Origin: an uncultured Spirochaetaceae bacterium
GTDB lineage: Bacteria; Spirochaetota; Spirochaetia; Sphaerochaetales; Sphaerochaetaceae
Direction: 5' to 3'
NCBI GenBank assembly: GCA_944390015.1
Contig: CALXOL010000005.1
Location: 56,097-120,096 of the forward strand
Length of the DNA stretch: 64,000 nucleotides
A program made the translations under genes and the position numbers. Below, piece by piece: positions 35,803-44,143 of this stretch. A model generated the notes under the pieces. The model saw only the letters and a program-made list of their open reading frames with translations, searched no databases and was not told where the DNA came from. Every line of letters begins with the position of its first letter. Within the stretch, counting starts at the first letter, position 1.

Positions 35803-35831
35803 ACTCTAAATCTGACTTCTAAACATGTCAA
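35803..35831 (-). promoter_or_regulatory. Sigma70-type promoter with TGAC-N10-GTCA element, upstream of the ABC transporter operon
   Basis: On the minus strand TTGACA (35826-35831), a 17 bp spacer and TAGAGT (35803-35808). The spacer contains TGTTTAGAAGTCAGATT, almost identical to the spacer at 23869-23885. The first gene starts about 50 bp downstream. This ties the transporter operon to the Gfo/Idh operon. Confidence 0.7.
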
Positions 35832-36238
35832 CAAAATTTTATCAGTAATATTAAGTGTAATAATATCAGATGGATGATATTCATTACTATATTTATAATT
35901 ATTGAGAATACTTCTTAAAATTTACTGTTTCTCGTACCTTCTACTTGTAATTTCACCGCATATCGGTCTTTTGAATATGGAATCACTCCAATATAGAGTA
36001 TAATCTGATTGAGATTTTACGTGATGGCATATCATAGGCGTATTTTCTCTTTTGCCTAAATTACGCTTATTACTTTTACCCAATAATCATATAATCTCAA
36101 AATTTTCCAAAGAGATTTCCTCAATTATATTTGCTTAATTGCCATCATTTTATTTCATTGCAGCAATTCATCTATCATCTTAAAAAGTGTGAGCTTTATT
36201 GCTGAACATATTGTAAATCTTCTCCATTATTAGAACGG
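35832..36238. other. AT-rich intergenic stretch
   Basis: About 400 bp between the transporter promoter and the truncated peptidase gene. Stops occur in all frames. I see no convincing hairpin terminator, RNA gene or template-repeat-like sequence here. Confidence 0.45.
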
Positions 36239-36720
36239 CTACTGAACTATTTCATCAATAGAAGATTCTCCAAGCAAATTACAAGCCTTGCTATTTGTGA
36301 TAAGCTCCTCTGAAAGCGCCCTTAAAACATAAAGACGAAACAAGCTGGCATCGGGCTCTGGAAAACGTTGAAAATCACAGAAATTTCTGAATACCTCATC
36401 CTTATTTCTATGAATGCAGAAATCACGATATGCACTATCGGTAATCACGCCTAATTCTCTTGCCTTATACATTATAGCCGCTACTGAAATTCCGTATTCT
36501 CTCTGCATCATGATTAATTCATGGACCGATATTTTATCCCTAACTCTTCCCACTTTAGACAAAAGAGTACTTGATGGAAGTAGGAATTCAGAGGCAAAGA
36601 CATGAAAAAGATGTTCTTTCTTTTTATCATCCCCATTAACACTTAGCACAAGATGTCCCAGCTCATGGGAGAGAGAAAAACGAAGGCGTTCAGAAGTAGT
36701 CGATTTGTTAACAGCAATGA
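36239..36720 (-). pseudogene. ImmA/IrrE-family metallopeptidase, 5' end lost
   Basis: The reading frame is open from the IS200 border. It gives FIAVNKSTTSERLRFSLSHE and then LGHLVLS, so the HExxH zinc motif is HELGH within SLSHELGHLVL. It continues with KKKEHLFHVFASEFLLPSST, the third-ligand region (E-x-x-x-x-A/F-A-x-E/xFLLP), and ends SIDEIVQ. These peptidases cleave repressors in mobile elements and toxin-antitoxin-like systems and usually have another 60-100 residues plus an XRE helix-turn-helix upstream. That part is missing: across the IS lies the end of an unrelated ATPase gene. An internal ATG at 36649 would leave out the active site. Probably non-functional. Confidence 0.75.
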
Positions 36721-36722
36721 AC

Positions 36723-36748
36723 TACCGCGAGGCAGAGCCATCGCGGTA
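36723..36748 (-). repeat. Right-end hairpin of the IS200 element
   Basis: Perfect 8 bp inverted repeat TACCGCGA/TCGCGGTA with a 10-base loop, 6 bp below the tnpA stop. It is the structure the transposase recognises in this family and may also terminate tnpA transcription. Confidence 0.75.
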
Positions 36749-36753
36749 TCCTA

Positions 36754-37215
36754 CTAAAGCGGCGCCTCTCGTGTGGGGAAGTTGAGATACAGCTGTTTGT
36801 ACTCCTTCTCCTTCCCCTGGTTCTTTACATATTGACGTATCACGCCCTCACTTCCACTCTTCCCCACACTCGACACGAAATATCCGCCGTTCCAGAACGA
36901 CCCTCCCCACAGCATCTTCTTCACTTCCGGATGCTCCGCAAATATGCGCTTTGCTGTGATGCTTTTTATCGTCGTTATTATCCTTGTCGGGCTGTATTCA
37001 GGCGTACTCTGCACCAGCCAATGCACGTGGTCGCCATCAGCGCCCACTTCGAGGAATCTTATCCAGTCGTACCGCAGCTCTATCCCAGCGCATATTTGCT
37101 GGATGCACTCCTCCACTGTCTCTGTGATTGCGAGGCGGCGGTATTTCGTGGGTGTAACGAAATGGTATATGAGATTCGATACGTTGTGTGCTGAATATCC
37201 GCTCTCTTCTTCCAT
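36754..37215 (-). CDS. tnpA: IS200/IS605-family transposase TnpA
   Basis: Protein of 153 residues, full length for the Y1 HUH transposases. It has VSNLIYHFVTPTKYRRLAIT, the metal-binding His pair in GADGDHVHWLVQSTPEYSPT, IITTIKSITAKRIFAEHPEV, LWGGSFWNGGYFVSSVGKSG with the catalytic tyrosine region, and GVIRQYVKNQGKEKEYKQLY. It cuts and joins single-stranded element ends during replication. All key residues seem intact, so the element may be active. It is of a different subtype from the relic at 0.2-0.7 kb. Confidence 0.93.
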   Translation of the reverse strand: MEEESGYSAHNVSNLIYHFVTPTKYRRLAITETVEECIQQICAGIELRYDWIRFLEVGADGDHVHWLVQSTPEYSPTRIITTIKSITAKRIFAEHPEVKKMLWGGSFWNGGYFVSSVGKSGSEGVIRQYVKNQGKEKEYKQLYLNFPTREAPL

Positions 37216-37254
37216 CTGGCGCCGCCCTTCATCCTAATTCTAGGCTTCAGGCTT

Positions 37255-37297
37255 CCCCGGCGCAAGCACCGGGGTATTAAATCCACCGTTCCGGTGG
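37255..37297 (-). repeat. Left-end hairpins of the IS200 element
   Basis: Two stems precede tnpA. One is CCCCGGTGC/GCGCCGGGG (37255-37274), nine pairs including a T-G. The other is CCACC/GGTGG (37283-37297). Both are upstream of the tnpA start on the minus strand and probably form the recognised left end; one may block read-through translation of tnpA, as described for IS200. Confidence 0.65.
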
Positions 37298-37313
37298 CTA
37301 CGCGTCTCGCCAC

Positions 37314-38705
37314 CTACACGAATAAAGAAGTGAAAATAGGAACACCACCATAGCGCCCTTCAAGATAAGCCTTATCAATCTTTCTATCAAATCGCTCGTT
37401 GTATTCCTCTAAAGAAAAAATACAACTCTCCCCTTCCTTATTTTTTTCTACGAACCAAATCTCATCACGACGCAATAGATTAAAATCCAAAAGCCTCGCT
37501 TCATGACTTGATACAATCAACTGAATATTACGTTTCTGTGCATAATGAAAAAAAGTTTTTACAAATTCATAAGTTAAGCAAGGATGCAATCTGCGATCCA
37601 GTTCATCAAGAACATAAACCTTATCAGATTTTCCCAATAAAATTTCAAGCAGATCAAATAACCGTTGAGTTCCATCAGATTCGAAACTAAAAGGAAGCTT
37701 TGCATCTCCTTGAAATGAATGTTTGAATTTTAATTCAGAAGATTGAATGGATTCATCATCCTGCCCAAAATTCACTATATAAAAGCTATTCATCGTTTTA
37801 ACAATCATGTTTATCTGAACCTTGCCTTTGGGAAGTTGCCCAGATTTCATAAGATTCACCACTTCATCTCTTTTTTTAAAAGCCTCGTTAAGTACATTCC
37901 TATTAATAAACGGGAGAACCTTCTGAAAATCAATTTTCTCTGAAACAACATCAGTAATTCCCGTACCAAATGCTTTCAAGAGTTCCGATACCTCCCGGAG
38001 AGAAGCATTGTCCAAAAGAAAAGAAGCATCCTGTAAAGGAAAGTCCGGGAAATTCACAGATAAGACATTAACAAACCAGCTGAAAACTCTCTGAAGAACC
38101 AAAGCCTGTTTGTTCGCCCTATAAAACCCTGCCATATTCTTATTCACGAAAGATAAAAAAAGACCATTACTTCCAGAAAAACTTTTAAGCAGAACACGCA
38201 GGTCTTCTATATCTTTCAGTTCAGCTCCAAGCTCGTACTCATCATTCTCTGATTTTTTCTCATACAACATTTTTGCAGAATTTTGATTCAATCTATAGAG
38301 CCATTCAGAGATAATATTACCTTCAGATAGTATGACTTCAAAGCCATAAGCATATAGCTCATCGTCTACAATGAATTCTGCTTCAAAATATGAACTTCGC
38401 TCTCTGTTCTCTGGTTGTGTCATACAATACATATTTGCCACACCAACTGGAGTAGTTCCATTAAGAACAAACTGACGAAATACTTGTATTGCTTTAATTA
38501 TATTTGATTTTCCAGCAGCGTTTGCACCATAGATTGCAGCAAATTTTAATACTTTCTGATTCTTTATCTTCAATAAATGTTCTTCTTTATTCCGAACATT
38601 CCCAGCAATCATAGAGAACTCATGACTGATCCTAACATTACCATTGAATGGGTCTACTCTGTCAGAAAAAGAAAGAAAATTCTTAACATTAAACCTTACT
38701 AGCAT
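37314..38705 (-). CDS. AAA-type ATPase of the AbiLi/RloA-like group, without its usual partner
   Basis: Protein of 463 residues from MLVRFNVKNFLSF, where GAGG precedes the ATG at 38705. Walker A is GANAAGKS (60-67) and Walker B is KVYVLDELDRRLHP (362 onward), followed by LIVSSHEARLLD. It ends KAYLEGRYGGVPIF and a few residues whose stop is at the IS200 border; RYG-PxF endings are usual for these ATPases, so it is nearly complete. The family acts in phage-defence or abortive-infection pairs, with a RloB/TOPRIM-like partner encoded directly downstream. That position is now occupied by the IS element and an ImmA remnant, so the system may be broken. Confidence 0.82.
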   Translation of the reverse strand: MLVRFNVKNFLSFSDRVDPFNGNVRISHEFSMIAGNVRNKEEHLLKIKNQKVLKFAAIYGANAAGKSNIIKAIQVFRQFVLNGTTPVGVANMYCMTQPENRERSSYFEAEFIVDDELYAYGFEVILSEGNIISEWLYRLNQNSAKMLYEKKSENDEYELGAELKDIEDLRVLLKSFSGSNGLFLSFVNKNMAGFYRANKQALVLQRVFSWFVNVLSVNFPDFPLQDASFLLDNASLREVSELLKAFGTGITDVVSEKIDFQKVLPFINRNVLNEAFKKRDEVVNLMKSGQLPKGKVQINMIVKTMNSFYIVNFGQDDESIQSSELKFKHSFQGDAKLPFSFESDGTQRLFDLLEILLGKSDKVYVLDELDRRLHPCLTYEFVKTFFHYAQKRNIQLIVSSHEARLLDFNLLRRDEIWFVEKNKEGESCIFSLEEYNERFDRKIDKAYLEGRYGGVPIFTSLFV

Positions 38706-38791
38706 AAAAACCAACCTCAAGTGAAACTTTCGTATTTTTAATCCAATGATAAAGTATATTATACAGATTTTGCAATGGCAAAGTGATTTTT

Positions 38792-39313
38792 TCACTTTCC
38801 AGCACACTCATTTTCACTTCTTATCCTCTTCCATGCAATATCCTCAACATAGAGGAAGAATTCATATAGCGATATATTCATCAGATCTAGATAACACTCG
38901 GCATTAAGCACGGTAGGACTTCTCCTGGGCCAACCCTCTCTTCCAACTAACCCGTAATACGTCTCGTACCGATAGGTAGCAGTAAAGACATCCTTATCCA
39001 GCAGATCCATGAAAGCTTTTGCAAAGTCATCATCAGTGATTATGAAGTTCTTGAGTGCCGGGCGCGGAGGATGAGGAATGCACTTGGTGTTGATATTCCT
39101 AAAACTTGGATGAAATAAATCGGAGGGGTATATCAACAGGATGTGGCAAAGCGATGCAAGGTTGTTAAGATGAGGATTGATATCCCCGTTCCCTTTTGTA
39201 TAATCCAAGAAAGAGGAAGCAAGCCCTGCCATCTTAAGCGCTCCCGTAATCCTCTGATCTACTGCAACTATTGCAACTCTCAGCTTATTTTTCAGGTTGT
39301 ACTTACTTACCAT
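38792..39313 (-). CDS. Hypothetical protein with an XRE-like helix-turn-helix segment
   Basis: Protein of 173 residues. I do not recognise a named family. Residues 5-70 (KYNLKNKLRVAIVAVDQRIT, then GALKMAGLASSFLDYTKGNG, DINPHLNNLASLCHILLIYP, SDLF) follow the spacing of an XRE-type domain, ending in the usual L-N-N-L-x-x-L-C-x-I-L-x-x-x-P-S-x-L-F pattern. The rest has aromatic and charged stretches (TYRYETYYGLVGREGWPRRS) without a clear motif. It lies 86 bp upstream of the AAA ATPase gene and could control it. There is no obvious signal or membrane segment. Confidence 0.5.
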   Translation of the reverse strand: MVSKYNLKNKLRVAIVAVDQRITGALKMAGLASSFLDYTKGNGDINPHLNNLASLCHILLIYPSDLFHPSFRNINTKCIPHPPRPALKNFIITDDDFAKAFMDLLDKDVFTATYRYETYYGLVGREGWPRRSPTVLNAECYLDLMNISLYEFFLYVEDIAWKRIRSENECAGK

Positions 39314-39524
39314 GACAATCCTCCTCTATCCGGTCTATTTTTTCTATACAGATGGGATAATGAAGAAATACAGGAAGGAGCACCATCTATTTTTAGATTT
39401 TAAATTATATGTTGATATATATTTTAGATAACTTAGTTTGTATATTTCAAGGATAAAAACCCCATTTTTGAAGAAATTTATTAATATTTTAAAAACTTAG
39501 TTAGTTATATTAAGATTTTTAATC

Positions 39525-39571
39525 AACAAAAACAAAAGGCACACCCTATTCTCTCGCAGATAGGATGTGCC
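39525..39571 (-). terminator. Rho-independent terminator
   Basis: On the minus strand GGCACATCCTAT (39560-39571) pairs with ATAGGGTGTGCC (39538-39549), one mismatch in twelve, and is followed by TTTTGTTTTTG. It lies 28 bp below the stop at 39599 and is a strong terminator for that gene. Confidence 0.85.
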
Positions 39572-39598
39572 AAGGAACAACCACGTATAATGGGGGGA

Positions 39599-40153
39599 TT
39601 AAGTGGTATCCAGTTTATAAATGTATGTTGATGTTCCATCGCTTAAAGCGAGGCTCTCATCACCTATTTCAATCTGGTAAGTAGTATCATCTACAACCAG
39701 GCTATCACCAATGAGTACACCGACAGATGGGATGTTCTCCCAATCTGAAAGCGTGCAGCTTCCATCATGATCGAATGATAATGAGCTATAGGGAGCGCCT
39801 ATGCTCTGAGCTGTCCATTTAGTTCCCTTATATTCACCCTTCTCCACTCCCGCATCATCAAAAATCTGATTTAAGTCAGGAATCAACATATCGCAACTTA
39901 CAAAAGTAAAAGCAACCATTATGATACCTGCGATTAAAATAACCGCTCCTGCTGTTTTTGAGACCATTCTCACTCTCTTCCTCCTTTTCTCTCTCCTACT
40001 CTTTTCCTCATCCATCTCACCTTTTAAGGCAAGCAAAGAACTCATGTCCTCTCTCATCACTGCAACCTCTTTTTCCAAATGATAGAGAAGATGGACCTCT
40101 TCAACGACTTTGACTAAAAGCTCCTCTGTCTTCTTCCCGTTCTCTTCAGACAC
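39599..40153 (-). CDS. Hypothetical membrane-anchored protein with a lipocalin-like C-terminal domain
   Basis: Protein of 184 residues. Residues 1-60 are charged and helical with heptad-like Leu/Val spacing (ELLVKVVEEVHLLYHLEKEV), probably a coiled coil, and end in KSRREKRRKRVRM. One membrane segment follows (AGAVILIAGIIMVAFTFVSC, about 69-88). The outside part (KGEYKGTKWTAQSIGAPYSS, SFDHDGSCTLSDW, YQIEIGDESLALSDGTSTYI) has the beta-strand rhythm of small lipocalin-like domains. The positive-inside rule places the coiled coil in the cytoplasm. No function is known. Confidence 0.65.
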   Translation of the reverse strand: MSEENGKKTEELLVKVVEEVHLLYHLEKEVAVMREDMSSLLALKGEMDEEKSRREKRRKRVRMVSKTAGAVILIAGIIMVAFTFVSCDMLIPDLNQIFDDAGVEKGEYKGTKWTAQSIGAPYSSLSFDHDGSCTLSDWENIPSVGVLIGDSLVVDDTTYQIEIGDESLALSDGTSTYIYKLDTT

Positions 40154-40204
40154 TCGATATCTCCTTTTGCTTGAAGCTTAGCTCATAATATTGTTCTCTG
40201 CATT

Positions 40205-40295
40205 TACAACGTATCTAACATTTGAAAATTGATTATTCGTTTAAACATAATGAAATATGCATAAAAACTAGTGCTTATTTCTTTGATACGTTGTA
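40205..40295. promoter_or_regulatory. Divergent intergenic region with an 11 bp inverted repeat
   Basis: TACAACGTATC (40205-40215) and GATACGTTGTA (40285-40295) are perfect inverted copies 69 bp apart. They lie between a minus-strand gene starting at 40153 and a plus-strand gene starting at 40332. The layout suits two operators for one regulator. A TATAAT-like sequence (GGCTATAATCTG) lies just before the plus-strand gene. Confidence 0.45.
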
Positions 40296-40331
40296 GAAAA
40301 AACCATTGAACAATACGGCTATAATCTGTTT

Positions 40332-40751
40332 ATGGAAAAAAACAGATCTCTAATAAAGGCTTTGCTTTTAGCATCATCCCTCATATTGCTGCTTTGCCTC
40401 CTGGCAACATTTTTTGCCATTAAAACAGCAGAAGACCCCGAATACGAAGAAAATGATGTGCATCTTATAATGGCGAGCTTAGATGGCACGATTCACACTC
40501 TTGAGAAGAAGCAGAAAGCCATAATAGAAACGATGTTCTCTTTAGAGAAAATGGAAAAGATCATGTTCAAGAGAAGTGAAGATAAGCTTGAGCTGATACT
40601 ATCAGATGAAAGAGTGTTCTATATCTTCCCTTTCTCATATAGAGAGAAAAGCCTCTCTTATGAGAAAGATGGTAAAAGAGTCCAAATCTTTCTCATAGAA
40701 GAGACCATAATAATCAAAAGCGGAGATCAGACGATGGAATTTAAACTTTAG
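40332..40751 (+). CDS. Small hypothetical membrane-anchored protein
   Basis: Protein of 139 residues with one N-terminal membrane segment (LIKALLLASSLILLLCLLAT, residues about 7-26). The remainder is charged and alternates short beta-like segments (KLELILSDERVFYIFPFSYR, RVQIFLIEETIIIKSGDQTM). It may be an exported anchor protein. It overlaps the 3' end of murQ by 11 bp tail to tail. I recognise no family. The reading frame, coding-like composition and the space for a promoter support it. Confidence 0.6.
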   Translation: MEKNRSLIKALLLASSLILLLCLLATFFAIKTAEDPEYEENDVHLIMASLDGTIHTLEKKQKAIIETMFSLEKMEKIMFKRSEDKLELILSDERVFYIFPFSYREKSLSYEKDGKRVQIFLIEETIIIKSGDQTMEFKL

Positions 40752-41637
40752 AAGAACACGCCTCAATCGCCTTATGAAGATTGAAATCCGCCTCAGATAG
40801 AGCGATGAAAGCCTCATCTGCTGAAAGTGAGAACTTAATCATGAGTACCGATTCTGCAACCTTGCACCCGCTCTCTTGATAGTACCTTCTCGCAGTCACA
40901 TCATCGCATCCCGTTATCTGCCTTATTATACGGCGTGCACGGTTAATCAGCTTTATATTCGTAGGCTGTATGTTAACCATGAAATTATCGTAGACATATC
41001 CGAGCTTAACCATCGATATCGTGCTGATCATGTTTAGCACCATCTTCTCAGCCGTACCAGCCTTAAGCCGGGTACTTCCCTGTATGATCTCAGGGCCCAC
41101 AACGACCGTAACAGGATGGTGGACCAGACGGGAGAGCACACTTCCTTCATTACACACGATACATCCAGTATCCGCACCGATGCTATGTGCGTATTCAATC
41201 GCACCTACTACATACGGAGTACTTCCTGCGGCAGATAATCCGATCAACATATCAGATGAAGAGAAATCATAAGCCTCGAGATCTGATGAAGCCTTCTCCT
41301 TATCATCCTCCGCATTCTCTATCGCATTCCTGAGAGCACTCTCTCCTCCCGCGATTACCCCGTTCACCATCGTAGACGGCACTCCGAATGTCGGTGGACA
41401 CTCGGAAGCATCAAGCACGCCAAGCCGTCCGCTCGTTCCTGATCCTATGTAGAAGAGTCTTCCGTGATGTCTGAATGCATTTACCGTGGCATCGATAAGC
41501 TCTGCAATCTGAGCAAGGGAGGCCCGGACAGCTTTTGCCACCCCTTCATCCTCCCTATTCATAATCTCTAGGATTTCCATGGTCGATTTCATGTCTATCC
41601 CTTTGGAATTTACATTTATTTCTTCAGTACAGAGCAT
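40741..41637 (-). CDS. murQ: N-acetylmuramic acid 6-phosphate etherase
   Basis: Protein of 298 residues. MurQ signatures are clear: GRLFYIGSGTSGRLGVLDAS, then ECPPTFGVPSTMVNGVIAGG, then DMLIGLSAAGSTPYVVGAIE, and GSTRLKAGTAEKMVLNMIST. The SIS domain includes the catalytic Glu of SECPPTF. It cleaves the lactyl ether of MurNAc-6-phosphate to GlcNAc-6-phosphate and D-lactate in the cytoplasm. A GGAGG site precedes the ATG. It is the last gene of an operon with an RpiR regulator and an ABC transporter. No MurNAc kinase or PTS is encoded nearby, which is unusual for a murQ locus. Confidence 0.95.
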   Translation of the reverse strand: MLCTEEINVNSKGIDMKSTMEILEIMNREDEGVAKAVRASLAQIAELIDATVNAFRHHGRLFYIGSGTSGRLGVLDASECPPTFGVPSTMVNGVIAGGESALRNAIENAEDDKEKASSDLEAYDFSSSDMLIGLSAAGSTPYVVGAIEYAHSIGADTGCIVCNEGSVLSRLVHHPVTVVVGPEIIQGSTRLKAGTAEKMVLNMISTISMVKLGYVYDNFMVNIQPTNIKLINRARRIIRQITGCDDVTARRYYQESGCKVAESVLMIKFSLSADEAFIALSEADFNLHKAIEACSSKV

Positions 41638-41648
41638 AACGCCTCCAA

Positions 41649-42491
41649 TCAGTTCTTAAGCTCTAGCAGAAGGTCACTATAACCTTCCATTATCGTATCG
41701 ACAGATTCCTCTCCAAGCAGCTTCAGCAGTGCTAAATAAATCATATCTATGATGAGGAACTGCCCATATCGAGAATATATTGCGGTCGTCCTTATGATTT
41801 TCGACTCAGTAAGGGGAATTGCAAGGTTTATATCCGATACCGCGGTAAGCTTATTCTTATTTCCACCAGATATCGAGATTACCGGGCATCCAAGCTCCTT
41901 AGCTTTTTTTGCAGGAAGAAGTACTTCCTTCGTAAGTCCGCTATAGCTGATGGCAATCACAAGATCATCCTTCGTGCAAAGCGATGAATTCATTATCGCA
42001 AGATTCGCATCCAGATTGAATATCGCCCTCTTTTGAAGCTTTATCAGCTTCTGGGCAAGATCCTGAACGGCAAAGCCTGAAGCCCCGATTCCGAATATGT
42101 AAATGTTTGAGGCATCCATTATCATCTTTGCCGCCGTCTCTATGCTGCTTGAGCTGTTCATGCTGAATGTCTCTTCAAAAAGTTTGCCGATATTAAGCAG
42201 CAGTTTCGATGACAGCTTATAAAGGCTATCATCCATCGACATACTGTAATCGGTATTCCTTTCTGGATTCTTAGCCAGGCTTTTGGCCATTGCTACCTTA
42301 AGCTGGGGGAAGCTAAGCGAGAACACATATGTTGAGAACCTGCTTATAGTCGATGCGGACACACCTGTCCTCTCGGCAAGCTCATTAATGTTCATGCTGA
42401 GCATCTCCTCGTAATTGGAGAGCATGAAATCAGCAATCCGCTTATCCTTATCGGATAGACTCGAATAAACCTGTTTAATCTTCTCAATCAA
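41649..42491 (-). CDS. RpiR/MurR-family regulator with SIS domain
   Basis: Protein of 280 residues. The N-terminal helix-turn-helix is seen in MIEKIKQVYSSLSDKDKRIA and LAERTGVSASTISRFSTYVF. The SIS domain has YIFGIGASGFAVQDLAQKLI and LVIAISYSGLTKEVLLPAKK, which bind sugar phosphates in the family. It starts inside the permease stop (4 bp overlap) and is followed by murQ after 11 bp. It probably senses MurNAc-6-phosphate or a related sugar phosphate and controls this operon. Confidence 0.93.
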   Translation of the reverse strand: MIEKIKQVYSSLSDKDKRIADFMLSNYEEMLSMNINELAERTGVSASTISRFSTYVFSLSFPQLKVAMAKSLAKNPERNTDYSMSMDDSLYKLSSKLLLNIGKLFEETFSMNSSSSIETAAKMIMDASNIYIFGIGASGFAVQDLAQKLIKLQKRAIFNLDANLAIMNSSLCTKDDLVIAISYSGLTKEVLLPAKKAKELGCPVISISGGNKNKLTAVSDINLAIPLTESKIIRTTAIYSRYGQFLIIDMIYLALLKLLGEESVDTIMEGYSDLLLELKN

Positions 42492-44143
42492 AGTGCAATC
42501 TCCCTCTTACCACTTAGACGGAAAAATATGGAGAGGCTTATGACTGTTGTCAAAAGCAGAATCGTAGATAGCGCACAAGCCACACCTTCATTTCCCCGTA
42601 TTACTTCCTGATATATTGCTATCGATATTGTCTGTGTTCTCGTGGTATAAAGCAATACCGTCGCACTTAATTCGGTTATAATACTCATCCAGCTCATCAG
42701 AGCACCAGATATTACTCCTGGAACCATGACAGGGAACGTTATACGCCAGAACGCCCTGGATTTACTCGAGCCCAGGCTTCTGGCAGCCTCCTCTATCGAT
42801 GAATCAATCTGCCTTAATATCGAGCTTGAACTCCTTATCGTATACGGCATTCGACGGATTATGTATGCCACAATCATAATTACCGCAGTTCCTGTAAGAA
42901 CAAACGGCCTCTTATTAAAACCAAGAATCAAGGCTATTCCCATTACTGAGCCCGGGATGATATACGGCATTGTTATAATCACGTCGATTACCTTCGTGAC
43001 AAACGAAGGGCGGCGCACGGAAACATAGGAAAACAGTACCCCGATGAAAAGAATCACAAGCATCGCAACTATGGAATAGGCAAAAGTATTGAAAATCGCA
43101 GAGCCTGCGGTATCAAAAGCTTTTATATAGCTGTTAATGGAGAATTCATTGTAATAATAGATTCCATCAGTTCTCCTAAAGGAAAGAACAACGATTACAA
43201 GAAGAGGAAGGGAGGAAAGGAGAGCTACGAACAGGCAGAAGAAGTTTGCAAAAAATCCATAAGCACCTTTCTTTTTCTCCGCTTTCACGGGATGCAGGCT
43301 GTTCATCTTTATCGTACTCTTCTGAGCGACAAACTGCTGGAGTGAGAAAATTACGATTGAGAATGCGATTACAATAACACTCATCGCAGATGCGAATGAA
43401 TAATCAGAACCCATCTCGCCAATGAAAGAATTATAAATCAATACCGGTACTGTCCTATATCCCTCTCCGATAAGCATAGGAGTACCAAAATCGCAGAATA
43501 TCCTCATAAACACGAGGAATGCGGAATTAAGGAGCGTCGGCATTATGAGTGGAAGAACTATCTTGCGAATCTTCCGTACCCCGTGGCACCCAAGGTTCTC
43601 AGAGCATTCGATTATCGAAGAGTCAATCTTCTCAAGAGCACCAGAGACGAAGAGATACATCAGGGGTGTCATTTTCACAGTAAAGACAAGAAGGATGCCG
43701 TAAAAGCCATAGATTCCAGAAAAAGAAATACCGAAGAGCGAGTTGATTATCTTCGTAAGCACTCCGCTTCTTCCCAGCAATATAATCCAGGAATATGCCC
43801 CGATAAAAGGAGGAGAGAGAATCGATACAATGACTATCATATCTATGATCTTTCGTGCCTTAATCGTCACTGTTTTCATGAAATATGCCATCATCGTACC
43901 GGTTACCATGGTAATCAAGGTTGCCGCAATCGTTACTTTAAAACTGTTTGTTATCGTCGAAGTATAGTAACTCCGGCTGAAGAACTTCTTAAAAGAATCG
44001 AGAGAGAAAGTGCCGCTTGCGCTATCATATACACTCTGTATGAAAATCTGAAGAACAGGGAAAAGGAAGAAGAGAATAAAGAAGACCAATGTAATGAGTG
44101 TAATTGCGCTCCAATAATCAAAACTAATTCTCTTCTTCATCAT
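42488..44143 (-). CDS. Two-domain ABC transporter permease, FbpB/AfuB type
   Basis: Protein of 551 residues, a fusion of two permease domains with about 12 membrane helices. Each half carries an EAA-type loop: IECSENLGCHGVRKIRKIVL in the first and IEEAARSLGSSKSRAFWRIT in the second. This double layout is usual for the ferric-ion/AfuB/spermidine-like permeases. RBS GGAG is 4 bp before the ATG. It overlaps the ATPase gene by 20 bp. Although homologues are often annotated as iron permeases, AfuABC of Actinobacillus is known to import hexose phosphates, which fits the murQ context better. Confidence 0.88.
   Translation of the reverse strand: MMKKRISFDYWSAITLITLVFFILFFLFPVLQIFIQSVYDSASGTFSLDSFKKFFSRSYYTSTITNSFKVTIAATLITMVTGTMMAYFMKTVTIKARKIIDMIVIVSILSPPFIGAYSWIILLGRSGVLTKIINSLFGISFSGIYGFYGILLVFTVKMTPLMYLFVSGALEKIDSSIIECSENLGCHGVRKIRKIVLPLIMPTLLNSAFLVFMRIFCDFGTPMLIGEGYRTVPVLIYNSFIGEMGSDYSFASAMSVIVIAFSIVIFSLQQFVAQKSTIKMNSLHPVKAEKKKGAYGFFANFFCLFVALLSSLPLLVIVVLSFRRTDGIYYYNEFSINSYIKAFDTAGSAIFNTFAYSIVAMLVILFIGVLFSYVSVRRPSFVTKVIDVIITMPYIIPGSVMGIALILGFNKRPFVLTGTAVIMIVAYIIRRMPYTIRSSSSILRQIDSSIEEAARSLGSSKSRAFWRITFPVMVPGVISGALMSWMSIITELSATVLLYTTRTQTISIAIYQEVIRGNEGVACALSTILLLTTVISLSIFFRLSGKREIAL

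Larger units (their letters stand above)
36721..37313 (-). mobile_element. IS200/IS605-family insertion element with tnpA only
   Basis: Element of about 0.6 kb of clearly higher GC than the surroundings. It contains one tnpA gene and no tnpB. On the right a hairpin of TACCGCGA/TCGCGGTA (36723-36730 and 36741-36748) sits just after tnpA. On the left are two hairpins, at 37255-37274 (9 bp stem) and 37283-37297 (CCACC/GGTGG). Subterminal hairpins at each end without terminal inverted repeats are typical of the family. Exact borders are estimated. It lies between a truncated ImmA gene and the last codons of an AAA ATPase gene. Confidence 0.85.
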
